NCBI RefSeq assembly: GCF_932526225.1 | Contig: NC_064037.1 | Location: 2,170,001-2,234,000, forward strand | Reading direction: 5' to 3' | DNA length: 64,000 bases | From: Nematostella vectensis | Lineage: Eukaryota; Cnidaria; Anthozoa; Actiniaria; Edwardsiidae | Shown: piece by piece, positions 12,666-24,085 of the stretch | Layout: each line of letters begins with the position of its first letter | How positions within the stretch are numbered: position 1 is the first letter of the stretch | Made by a program: the position numbers and the translations under genes | Notes under the pieces: generated by a model | The model's database searches: none | Seen by the model: the letters and a program-made list of their open reading frames with translations, nothing else | Told to the model about the DNA's origin: nothing

Positions 12666-13074
12666 CCTCGAGGTTTTGATATAGTCCTGATGATGGTGGC
12701 CGCTAATTAGCTAGGTTGTTTTGGACGGGGAAGGGCAAGCGTTAGTGGATTTGCTTGTTGGAACAGGAAATTATTTTTATTTTGCATATTTTTCTATAAT
12801 TATTTTGCAAAATAATTAGAATACTGTGTGTAGTTACTTGTTTGGACCTTCGCTTATACTTCTTATTTGTCCTTCTTATAACTTACTGTAAATAAATAAT
12901 ATACTTACTGTTAAAAAATATACATTTGAGTAGATATCATGGATTATAATTTATAACACCCAGGTATCCTTTATATATCAAATAAAATGAGAAATAAAAA
13001 AAAAACACCAATAACAAAAATATTACACTTGGAATTTTGCAGATATTGCAGCCTCGATAAAGTTTTGATGATAG

Positions 13075-13225
13075 TGACGATGATGACGATGATGTCATGA
13101 TGGAAACGAACACTATGTAAAATGATGATGATGATGATGATGGTAATGAGGAAGAAGATGATGACGAAGAGGGTGATGACGATGATGATGGTGATAATGA
13201 TGATGGTGATGGTGATAATGGTTCA
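13075..13225. repeat. GAT-rich microsatellite
   Basis: Imperfect gat/gac trinucleotide array just beyond the stop codon of the channel gene, in what should be its 3' UTR. Related GAT arrays occur at 43880-44105 and 57455-57570, in each case touching an exon edge. Confidence 0.85.
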
Positions 13226-13233
13226 TATCCCCC

Positions 13234-16200
13234 TCACTGGTGGTCAATGTTGCCTTTATCAGAAACAAAGATGTTAACATGTCCGGAAGGCGTCACCTTC
13301 AGCCTGTCCAGTGTCCGTTGAATGGCCAGGATCTCGTCGGACAGCACTCGGACGCTGTTATGCAACTCCACCAGGACCGCTGCCTGCATTCGGTAAATAG
13401 AGTCGTCTGAAAACAACCGCAGTTTGAGAAATAATTGAGTCGTTCAATTGTTGTTTCCGTCCTCTAAGTACTACTGTACATCCAGCATTACTGTATTGAG
13501 GTAACAGAAAACAAAATCTTTATACCGAGAATATTCTATCGAGTACCAAGTATATATTGAGGTTCCACTGTTTAATATTAATATCGTGATTCATTTCATG
13601 CAATCATTACAAGCGCGACAGAACGAATCACACAGCGCGTAAAAACGAAGCGTGACAAGGCGAATTATAAATAGCGTCAAATACAATGCATGACAATCAT
13701 TACATGACACATGGCACATCAAGTGACTCTCAATTATTACGAAATGCAGCTCGAACAAAATACCGCTAGAAAATCAATATGAGCGACGCAATGTTCGCTT
13801 ACCTCTCGGTGTGTAAGACTTTCTGCGTCCAAGAGGAATCTTGCGGTAAAGACACTGGTATAGCGTTCCTAATACCACCATCGCCCCAAGTACGCCCAGT
13901 AGGACACCTACCGCTGCTAGCGTGGACGGGGACTCACTCGAGAACAGACCAAGCGAGTGCTCCGCCATGTTGAACGTCTGCAATTAAAGAGTGTTAATCA
14001 GCCACAGTTGTTTACGTTTGGAAATGCAACGGCTTATTCGCTTGACTTGCACCAAGTCGATCTTTGGTGTCGGGTAGCGAGAGTTTTCGAAAAGCGTAGA
14101 GTATGGCGGTGTGCTTGCCTTTTTAAAGGAACAGTGTGACGCTTGATTGGTGTTTTTTTTATTATAAATGTGATAATCGATTGTGTCGTTATCCTAACCC
14201 TGCTTGTTGTGTTGTTGTGTGAGAGAGTTCATTTCGATTGATACTTGATTGATAAGATTGATATCTATCGGTCGATCCCTTGACGGGTTTGATCGATACC
14301 TTGACGGGTTTGATTGATACCTTGACGGGTTTGATTGATACCTTGACGGGTCTGATCGATACCTTGACGGGTCTGATCGATACTATGACGGGTTTGATCG
14401 ATACCTTGACTGATTTGATCGCCTATCTTGACGGGTTTGATCGATAACTTGACGGGTTTGATCGATACCTTGACGCGTTTGATCGATAACTTGACGCGTT
14501 TGATCGATACCTTGACGGGCTTATCGATACCTTGACGGGTTTGATCGATACCTTGACGGGTTTGATCGATACCTTGACGGGTTTGATGTGATCTCGCACC
14601 ATCTTGTTCACGAGCGTGTCGTGCCGGGATAGCCTGTCCCTCAGACACGTATTCCTTCCGAGCGCGCTGTTCCTGCCAAGAATCCGCGCCAACTGAAACG
14701 CAATATGCGTGCATTAGAAATGCCGTTAGTCTACCCAAAATTCCAATCCTCTATAGAATAAGGGGAGGGGGGGGGGGGGGGATCGAGCTATCTGAAGTTA
14801 TATAGTCATTATATGAATATATGGATGTAGATTTCAACAAGAGGAGCCAGCCTCTCTGTCGATGTCATTGCCCTACCCAGGGCATGTGTTCACCGTGTGC
14901 AACTAAATATCTTGTATCGTATAGTAATGCCGATAGTGTTGAACACGCGCAGCTCGTCCTCTTATCACGCGTTCGTCACGTGGTTCCCCTTCCTCGACAT
15001 GTTAATTACCTTGTATCTTATAGTAATGTCGATAGTATCGAGCACGCGCAGCTCGTCGTCTTGCCACGTGTTCATCACGTGCGACGCCTCGTATCGGTCT
15101 AAGAGCAGCCCATCAAGCTTGGCGTGTTTTAAATCCTCGTGCATCAAGCGAAAAGTCGAATACGCTAGATAATAAAGTGGGTTAGTACACAAGCCAAAGC
15201 CTCCTTTGGCGTGTACACTTGCAAAATATGGAAACAAAGTCTATAATATCAGAAAGTTCGCTCGGCCCTTCTTTGGGGGGCTAAGACAAAGGAATTTTCT
15301 GGGAGAGATAAAAAAACACAGAGGAGGCCGTATGTGGCACCCGATTTTTATGAACTAGTGAGATAAATATATGACCAAGCGATCAGGACTACTGTTCCGA
15401 AATTTTCAATGCAACAGACGGATAAACCATGTAAAATAAATCGATAAATCGAGTACTTCTGAATATGAACATTTAGTATATACTTGGCGGGAACTTCACA
15501 AGTACGCGCGCTCTGATTGGTTCGCTATCTCGGAATAATGAGTCGATTTGTGAAATTACCATAAAGAACTTACTTTTAGCACCCGAAATTGTCGAGCTTC
15601 ACATTAAAACGGCATTTTTGCTCAATTTGATTTTAGATTCATTGTCCTTTACGGACAATCGGTTTCAAACTCCCTGTGTTTTGACAATTTCCCACCGAAA
15701 TGATTTTGCAACGCGCGCGACAAATTCAAAGTTTGCTTAAATTTTATTTGCGATAAATAAATACAGCACATCGTCACTTTATACGAAGGAAAACGACAAG
15801 TAACACATAGTTTAGGCCTGTATAATGTATCACAATCAAGAGAAGTATTTTAGTGAATGTACCTTATCGTCTGTGGATGATTCAAAGCGAAAGAAATAAT
15901 TTCTACGATCAAATTCGTGAAAATAACGTGTCATAAATACACGGGGGGGGGGGGGGGGGAGGGAAGATATTGGGAGGGGGGGCTCCAAAAAAGGTCCTCT
16001 AAAGGGGGGGCTCTGAATTTTTTTGGAGCCATACTTTTAAGCTTTAATATTTTACTGATATTATCTAGTTTGTAGCACAATTAAGCCTAATGACAAATGT
16101 ATTCAATACTTCTTTATAAACCATAGTTTCAGATACTAAGAGGGGGAATCGACCAATACGAACGAGTGAGAATACCAGTAGAGGGTATGTTTGATATGTA

Positions 16201-18801
16201 TGTTTTCTCACATTTGACAGTGGCTCCTTTTCGTAGCGCCTCCACTCCAGCTTCTGTTCCCTCCAAAACACCAACCTGTCACCATAATGAACATAGCTTA
16301 GTTAAATTCTCTGTGAGGCGTTTCCCTTTCGAGCTTTATCTGTGCTTGAGATTGCATGCTCACACTCTCTGTCATGTTCCATTTTACTGAGCTTTCGCTT
16401 CAATATAGCTCACTCTCTCTGTCGCATTTTCTTAGTTCATGCGTCCCATTAACTTAATTTTCCCTTTCATCGACGTTGCTCAAGTCTTTATACCCGTGCC
16501 CCCTCTCCCAACTATAGCTCACTCTCTGCAGTCGTGTTCTCTCGGTGCTTGCTTAGGAGTATTATTAGAATCTACTATTTTTAAGCTCTATTCCCCGTAA
16601 GCCCACTCCCCACATACCGTCTTTCCATCCACGCCCGACTTGTAATACGTCATCCCACTGTCAAGTGCACTAGTCGCGGCGGCGGTAAACGTTGCTATGA
16701 TAACTAAACCAATAAGGATCCATGCTACGCCGAACAGCCTTCCCCACACGGATTTGGGTGTTTTGTCCCCGTATCTGCCGAAAACCAGAAAAATAAGTAG
16801 CGAAACATCTCCCTCTCCTAACTATGTGTCAAGAAAGACATGGGCCTTGTAAAGTGACCAGTAGAGTCTACAAATCCAGTGTCAGATCTAGGGGTGGTCA
16901 CGTAGGAACCAACCTTTTAAGCGAAACCACGCTTGTCCTCAGGGGCAAACAGTTAAGGGCGTGAGAGACTTTGGTATAGTTTAATAACAGCCTATTTTTT
17001 TTTTTTTGTATCCCGTAAACCGTTCACGCCTTCGATATGGGAAAACGTATATAATTAGGCAACCTGGCGATTTTTCTTTGATAAAACAATTGGAAAAAAA
17101 TATGTTATGTGAACGACGTTACCGTATCTCTCTATATGATATGGCTGGCGAATATGCGCGTTGTAATTTCATACCCAACAGTTGTCATGGAAACAAAGGC
17201 CCACCAAAAGCCTTCGAAAGAGCCATGGAAGAAGTTCTTCGGAAATTCAGAGCGGTTCAGTTTAAACTCCTGGGGACAGAAGCACAAATTTCACAATTTC
17301 GATTCAAGTTCACGATCTCAACTAATAATTTCACGCCCAGAATTTCAGTTTCAAAGTATTTCACTTCTATTTGAATTTTTCTTTAAAACTTTTAGACGCA
17401 CGCTACCGTGGTCACCTTCTCAGTTTTGCAAAGTAAGCCAACAATGATGCGAGGCAAAGTAAACAAATAGGGATGCGATTAACATTTTATGTGATTGACG
17501 CTAGCTTTGCTAGCCAACCAATTCAAGAGGATGCTTTCAGCGCACGTCAACACACGACAAGGAACTGTTGCCATTCTCGCATCGAGGCTCATTGGCCACG
17601 GTGCGCGATCACAGGGGGGTGCGCAAGGTGCGTGCGGACCCCCCCTTCCCTGTTGGCGGCCAAAAGAGGGGCGAATCCCCCATCAGCCAATCCTGGGTAC
17701 GCGCCTGGTTGCGATATATAAACTAATATCAAAAGTATCAGCAATGCACTTTCACCCATACTAAATATAACAAATATTCCTGCCAGAAGAATACAATGAA
17801 CCAACACAGGCAAGATCACTCACCATTACTCATACTAATGTGACAGTGTGAGACGGACTTGACTTTCTCTTGTTCGTGTGTATGTTGTAAAGAGTGTGCG
17901 TGTTTTTATTTATCTTATTTTTGGTAGCCTTTGTTTAATTTAGTTATATAGATGTCATGCCCTTATTTGTTAAGTTTCTACACGTGTGTGATTCCTGCAT
18001 GTTTGGAATACATTTAGTTCTGTCCCAGCGCTCGCTCATGAAGCTGTTATTTTGCCAGTCCTCGTAAAACATTCGAGCAATCCGCCAAACCGACTCATTA
18101 CACTCCGTCACAATAATATACCAGATATTCCTGCCAGAAGAATACAATAGATCATCAAAGGTAAGATCACTCACCATTACCCATACTAATATACCAGATA
18201 TTCCTGTCAGAAGAATACAATAGGTAAGATCACTTACCATTACCCATACTAATATACCAGATACGCCTGCCAGAAGAATACAATAGATCACCACAGGCCA
18301 GACTTCCACCAAAGCATTTATCATATGATTCTTCACTACATCGTTCGTATTCCCCAAGTGAATGACGTAAGAAAGGCCAGGCGAGTTGACGAGCGAGTCA
18401 AATACGAGGTGCGGGTGTTTCTGGTAATAGTCAAAGGTAGGGTCGTCCCCGTCATCAAGCTCGTTTTCTAGCGCGGACGTAATGGGCAAGGCTATGTCGG
18501 TGGCATTTTGAAGCAAGACGGCGCAGAGTTCATCCGTGCTGTTCACAAATACGTACTTCGGTTGGCTTGCGTTACAATGAGAGAAGCATTTCTCGAGCCC
18601 GCGGCGTATGAAAGTGAAGGCGATTCCAGCACTGTGGGTATTGTTGACTTGCCATGCGTACGGCGGCAAGCTTAGAATGTGGACGATGATTGGTTCGGTT
18701 GGACAGTCAGCGTTGCGTACAGCGTCTTCAAATACTTGAGATTTCACGAGTAGGAGCAGGATGGCAAAAATTAGCAGCAAAAAGGTTTTCTTTTTCTTCA
18801 T
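13234..18801 (-). CDS. glutamate-receptor-like ligand-gated channel with K+-type pore (GluR0-like), 8 exons
   Basis: Exons: 18801-18238, 17269-17175, 16774-16618, 16275-16212, 15164-15010, 14692-14573, 13977-13803, 13406-13234. All phases agree; product about 500 aa. Order of parts: signal peptide (1-21); S1 lobe (about 38-160, with PPYAW and a GIAF segment, and NST/NAT N-glycosylation sites); TM1 (about 167-188); pore helix FEGFWWAFVSM and filter TTVGYGD (217-223); TM2 (about 228-257); S2 lobe (273-385, beginning VGVLEGTEAGVEAL and containing LDGLLLDRYEASHV); TM3 (about 404-427); and a basic then coiled-coil-like cytoplasmic tail. The layout S1-M1-P-M2-S2-M3 is that of ionotropic glutamate receptors; the filter is that of K+ channels, as in bacterial GluR0. 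I infer a plasma-membrane, ligand-gated, potassium-selective channel with unknown ligand. Three of its exons have tandemly duplicated ends in the next intron. Confidence 0.8.
14270..14590. repeat. 21-bp array spanning the exon 6 splice donor of the channel gene
   Basis: About 15 units of 21 bp (minus strand: atcaaacccgtcaaggtatcg). The first unit consists of the last 15 coding bases of exon 6 (ending GTCAAG) and the first bases of the intron (gtatcg), so the donor is copied in each unit. Some units carry substitutions, and one indel breaks the frame after about three units. Confidence 0.9.
14911..14983 (-). repeat. degenerate copy of the 3' end of channel exon 5
   Basis: About 73 bp resemble 15010-15082 (the end of exon 5 with its donor) at an offset of 99 bp; shared blocks include gaacacgcgcagctcgtc-like sequence. 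In the copy the donor GT is replaced by AT, so it should not splice. Read as an old tandem duplication of an exon end into the following intron. Confidence 0.75.
15940..16020. repeat. G-rich tract in channel intron 4
   Basis: A run of about 17 G is followed by several further G runs of five or more on the plus strand. This is a possible quadruplex-forming stretch. No gene. Confidence 0.6.
17752..17822 (-). repeat. dispersed copy of the 3' end of channel exon 1
   Basis: The sequence around ttcctgccagaagaatacaa with a neighbouring gatcactcaccattac repeats the TM1-coding exon end and donor region found at 18118-18300. It lies about 360 bp away inside intron 1 and has diverged. Confidence 0.7.
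18118..18300 (-). repeat. 63-bp tandem copies of channel exon 1 end and donor
   Basis: Three consecutive units of about 63 bp, the first (18238-18300) being the coding end of exon 1 (TM1, YCILLAGVSGILVWVM) followed by gtaagtgatc. The copies retain the donor (gtgagtgatc) and a possible acceptor (ttcttctgacag) just before the coding part. As 63 is a multiple of three, read-through extends the frame by 21-residue copies, so the open frame runs on to 17944. Confidence 0.85.
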
Positions 18802-21800
18802 GGCTTAGCGTTGGTCCTTTTGCATATTTCTCACAAATTTTCCCGGCCTTGGTTACCCTGAATAGAGAGGATTTATCAGACATGAAATGGGGCAGGCATT
18901 GAAGACAACCCCGTCACTCTTGCTATAGTCGGGAAATGAATTTCAGTTATTGACTAATCAAAGGGAATTGACATTATACGCCCTTATAATCATTGTAATT
19001 AACACGAATTTTAATTTATTCATCATTCTTAATTTATAGTTCTTTTTTCAAAATCATTGGTCTTGGTAAAAACTGTTTTTTATAATGGAAATTTGCCGAA
19101 AAAAGTTTTATGATATTAAACTATGTGTATACTAAAGTAATAAAAAGTAAATAAAAAAAGTTATTATGCTTAAGCCCTTAAGTGTGAGGGATAAAATATT
19201 ATAATATTTGCATTTAAAGAAGATATCTAAGGATAATAATATTTTACGGATTTAAATTCTCCTAGCAAATGTAATAAACATTATAGCATGGTTATACTCG
19301 CCGTGATGTTTTATGAGAAGGAATTAAGCTCAATAGAATAGCGTGAAGCAAGTGATAGAATGATGCCGTCGACGGGCTGATAGACTCAATTATAACAGCT
19401 GCCACAACTGGCAAAACATCAACACTATTACTTACCCTCCCTCCCCACCCCACCCCGCTCTCTTCTGTCCTTCCTTTCCTTGTCCCGTTCCCTTCTTTAC
19501 TTTGGCGGGCTACAAGCAATGCCAATGAGCCCATCATTGCTGTGTTCGTGTTGTGTATGTTACACTTAAAACGAACCAAAACACAATTTATTAAGCGAAA
19601 TTGTTTTGATTATTGTCTTTATTTCGGTGTTAAAACAGAACACTCATGTGTTGCACCCAGAAATCGAGGTATCGAGGAGAGTTTAATTTACGCTCGCGCA
19701 ACAGAACTTTTCACTCCAAGCGCTTGTTTATAGCCATAAGTGCTCGGATACAAATAGAGGACTCGAATAGAGACGTATTTATCTAAACATTAGAGAAATA
19801 CTGTAATCGGTCAAGAAAGACGAGGAATAGCTAACAGGCTAAAGGAAAAATTTGCAGTAATTCTTATTTAAAAAAGGCTGTATAAAAGTAATTTTGAGAG
19901 TGCTAGCGGCTATTGTGTAATAATAGCGATAAGCTTTCTGCAAAGAAGAATACAATTGACATTGACATGATAAAACACTGTTCAGTGACTCGTTAAATCT
20001 GCTTTGACCTTAGTTTGTTTGTGGGTTTAAGGAATTTATAAACTAAGAAAGATGCATACTCACCGTCAGGGTATTTTGGGACTCGCTTGATTAACTTTAT
20101 CTCGCACTTAATTTGAATAAGAATTTTGTTTGGCTTGATACACGACAATGGCATTGAATCATTTAACGTTATGTAAAAATAGCAGAAGTCTAACCAAAAA
20201 AATTAACGAAAGTTCTGACAGTTACTTCCTAGCTGGCGGCAAAAATACCCATGCCGTATTTGATAAAAACTGGCTGGACGTATACTGAAAAAAATAACAC
20301 TTTTTATTTCGAGGTTCTAATTAGTTTCAAATTGCCTTAAGTACGTAAAATGTTTATCAAACCATCAATAGCAGAAAAAAGAAAAAAAAATGTGGTATCG
20401 ACTTCTATTGAAAGTAATATCTGGTAAACTATAGTTATTGGACTAAAAACACCATGTGTCAGACAATCGTTAATTTATCTCACAAGAACTACTCAATTTG
20501 TGCGTAATATACTGATGCATCGCTGCATGCTTCCGGAGAAGACAATCCGGTAAATCTGTTGACATAAAAAAACGATTTCGTATTTCTCGTGTTTCGTTAT
20601 TTGTCATGGCGTTTACAATATAAAAAAAAAACTAAGAAAAAAAAGAGGCAAGCAGCAAGGACCAAGTACTCAAAGAAATTAGTTCTGATTCGGGTCGCTT
20701 CTCTCGCCCAGGGTTGAATAACGTTTTTATCCAATCAAATGTTCCAATAGCCATACTTATCCCCAGGCGGGCAGACCTGCTTACAAGGGACTAAGTCCTG
20801 GGCTCAATAGCCGAACACGTGACAGCAAGTCTATAGCAGTGCCCGCGAGCGAAGGAGGAATACTCTATTTTGTTTTTATTAGAACGTCTAATTTTCAGTT
20901 GAGGCTGGACCGTTCTTATTTTTAGAGCATTATAAAGCTTAAAATATTCTAAATGATGTTCTTAAATTTTAGTGAATCTTAAAATATAATACCCAATGAA
21001 TTATTAGAAGAGAATTACAAATAATGTTTAAGGTATTAATATGAACACAATCTGAGCCTGCATTTTAGGACGCATCACACGAACAAAACAGTGTTTTTCT
21101 GCATGTTCTTAAAAAAAATGGTGAAATCAAAGCGTTATAAATCGAAGTCTTATAAAAAAGTTCTTATAATAAAAGAGTTTAGATAAAAATACTGTCACAC
21201 AACATTTAAATGAGATACTCGTCCTTGTAATAAAAGAGGATTTCTAGCTAGAGTAAGTTTTTATTACGGATAAATAAATTGATTCCTTGGTCATTCTTTC
21301 TTTTATAAAAGATTGAGCCGGTGTCCTTAAAGCTCAAGCCAATATTTGTTTTCTGTTTGGCTTTTTGGAAGCTGTTGGTTTCCACAGTGTGTAGTGACTA
21401 AGGAGCTATCTCGTTTCCATATTTCTAAATTAACATTAAATTCAAATTTCTCGAATAAAAAAGTATAATTTGTTTTATTATTAAGAAAAAAGAAAGTTTT
21501 TTTTTCTAGTAAGGCTTCACAAAAGTCCCAAGACGGCATTTGAAAAGAGGGAATTTGCATATTCACTCATTTTGTTTTTCAGCTTTTATGGGGGTGAAAG
21601 CCCCAGGATGAAATGCAAACATTTCAAAATTCACCACACTTCGCGAATGAACTAAAACAAGAAATGAAATGAACCTTAGCGTCTGCCTGTATTATAATAA
21701 GCTATCCTTTGAATTTTGAATAAATTTGCAAAAGGTTAAACAGTTACGACTCGCTATAATACAGACAACAAGAAAAACATGGCTACTTTAAAAAAATTCA

Positions 21801-23969
21801 ATCGCACGCGGGATATTGAACGAGAACTCCACAGAAACTAAGCCAAAAAAGCGATTATCTTTTACCTGCGGCAAGCACTTGAATAAAAATCCCAAATCTT
21901 TAACATTTAATAAACAAGTAAGAATGATATATGGATGTACTGACCGGTGGTTAGTATTTTAACCACTAATAATGACGATTAAATGATTTGATCAGTTACG
22001 CTGCTTACCTGGTTTAGCGGTAGTCCCCGCTCTGTTTTGCCTTCCTCTTCAAATCAGCCCCACGCATTTCAAAGGTAATCGCTCCTTTAATGTGGGATGC
22101 CGGATGTGAGAAGAATGGATCGCCTTTATTCCCTGTCAGCTGAGAATTATGTTTGTTGTTCCACATGCATGAAGGTGAAATATTTTTTTTAACGAGACAC
22201 TCGTTTCACCTTAAGCATCGTAGCTTTATTCAGAGCATCTCTCGCCAGTGTAAACTCTTCCTTTCTTTTTCAAACACTTGTCAACTGTAACATTGACGAT
22301 TGATTTGCAATTGTGCTTTTTTTCAAAATATAAATTTTCTGTGAATCAAACATAACTGGGGCGCTAGTGAGAAAAGGCGATCCATCAAAATGAACCAGAA
22401 TCCCCGACACGACTAACAATGGCCGTAAATGATAAATGCATTTTAACATGTAATAACAAAACATCTATGCGACTATGGTGATATATTAAAGAAATAATTG
22501 TTCGACAGTAAATTATGCTGAAAAAATGGAGCATTCTGGCTTTGTGACGTGGTTCATGTCATATTTAATTCTTTGTTTATTTTGGTTACATCTTTGTTGA
22601 TAATGAGCAGATGAGCTGTTTTCGAAACCAATTTTTCGAGACAAAAAAAATGTTCAAAGGGAGCAAGAAGCCATGAATTTGAAGGATTGGGGGGAAGAAA
22701 TCTAAATGTCAAATAAGCCGTGGTTGTGTCGCTTGTGTCGCGCGGGCGGCAGACTGCTCGGGTTTATTGGTCTGAAATTGGGAACTTGGCCAAACGAAAA
22801 CATGAAACAGAAACATTTTTCCCGGCTTGTAGGGTGCCCTGTGTTTCTTTCTTCGTTATGTACATAAGGCCTTGGTCGAAGCAATGCGATCTCTATTTTC
22901 CCGCGCGGACAACTTTCGCGCCTTTTGGCTTCACCTTGCCTTTTACATTACGCGCTATTTAAACTGTCATTTTCTATATTCTGATTTCTTACTGTTAACC
23001 GCTTACTGACTTCCATCTTTCAAATTAAAAATTACATGTGAAGCGTTTTAATTGTACAACGCCTTGCAGAGAGATTGGAAACCATTTCACTGCTGGCAAA
23101 TGAAAACACTTCAAGGATCTTGAATGACGGAAGCCATAAAGCGATTTAGCAGTTTACATCGTAGGCTAGTTCGCAGAGTCGTTGAAGGCTTCAGTAACAG
23201 CAAGGCTTTGTTATCCTTTTTTAAAAACGTTTTCAACATTCGAAATATTTTTTATTTCCGCACAATAAAAACTAAAACGAATGAAGCGCTAGAAATGGCA
23301 GTCGTGTTGCTATGGCAACTATTTGCAGACCAAGCTCCCTACTTTCAGAAATTGTGTTGAAAGTATAAAACTATTTGATCCACCATGTAAAATGACTCCC
23401 ACAGATGCCGCATAAAGAGTAAAGCGCCATCAGGGTGGCCTGCCAGGTCTCTTGCTTCTTTGCCGCAGGATCCCAAAACTCCGAAAACAGTAATTTCCGA
23501 ATAAACCCACTGGCTAACAGCCGGCTAGCAGTCGAATAAATTAGAGAGATTATCTTTAATATTTTATTATGAATTCGTTGTATAAAAATATCACACAATA
23601 GTTGCTTTAATATGTACAATATTTAGAACAGCAGTACATTTAGAATTAGTATTAATTCGGTACATTTGTATCCCTAGCAACCACCTCACACACTACTGCT
23701 GTTTTAATTACTATATTGTTATCAATATTATCATTGTAGACAATGTTATTGTCAATGTTGTTATCGTGTACAACTCGGATTGGGCAGAATGAATGAGGCT
23801 GTGGCTTGTGAAACCACCGCCTTGTAGCCCCCATATCTGCAATATTAATGACGTCGATGCCGCATTCGTGTTATGGGGGCAATAGAGGCAGCATTTTCTA
23901 GGGTCGATCATGAGCTTGTAGTTGGCGGGAGGACAGCTTTCTACCCTTTATCTATGCGATGTTGACTCT
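18802..23969. other. long AT-rich intergenic stretch
   Basis: Between the starts of the channel gene and the 3' end of the EFCAB5-like gene. Apart from a decayed retroelement fragment near 23085-23165 I see no coding exon with family resemblance, no array and no RNA gene. Short frames at 21327-21566, 22702-22962 and 23124-23360 show no recognisable content. Confidence 0.5.
23083..23165 (-). mobile_element. decayed CR1/L2-like RT fragment 1
   Basis: The minus-strand translation KSLYGFRHSRSLKCFHLP resembles the segment around the HS-SLLK-LHWLP motif near the C-terminal end of CR1/L2-type non-LTR polymerases. Fragments at 30003-30190 and 32205-32290 share the same sequence (for example a core like gcttcaaggactttgaat). 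Confidence 0.55.
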
Positions 23970-24085
23970 CTACGATGTAGTTTCTGTTCTCGTATTCGTG
24001 TTTATTGTCTCTGAGGGTGAGTCAAGTCGGCCCTTGCCGGGGTCTATCATGAGTGAGCTTGCAGCTGGCGGGCTGACAGCCTTCC
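23900..24085. repeat. duplicated segment at the 3' end of the EFCAB5-like gene
   Basis: The sequence at 24040-24085 (ggtctatcatgagtgagctt, cagctggcgggctgacagcc) recurs in diverged form at about 23902-23948 (ggtcgatcatgagcttgtag, ttggcgggaggacagct). It is part of the last proposed exon and its flank, so that exon end also has a local duplicate. Confidence 0.65.

Noticed and set aside
17944-18237. Continuation of the channel open frame past exon 1
   Set aside because: It reads duplicated TM1 copies and then unrelated sequence; the exon 2 pore segment fits in phase directly after 18238, so this is read-through.
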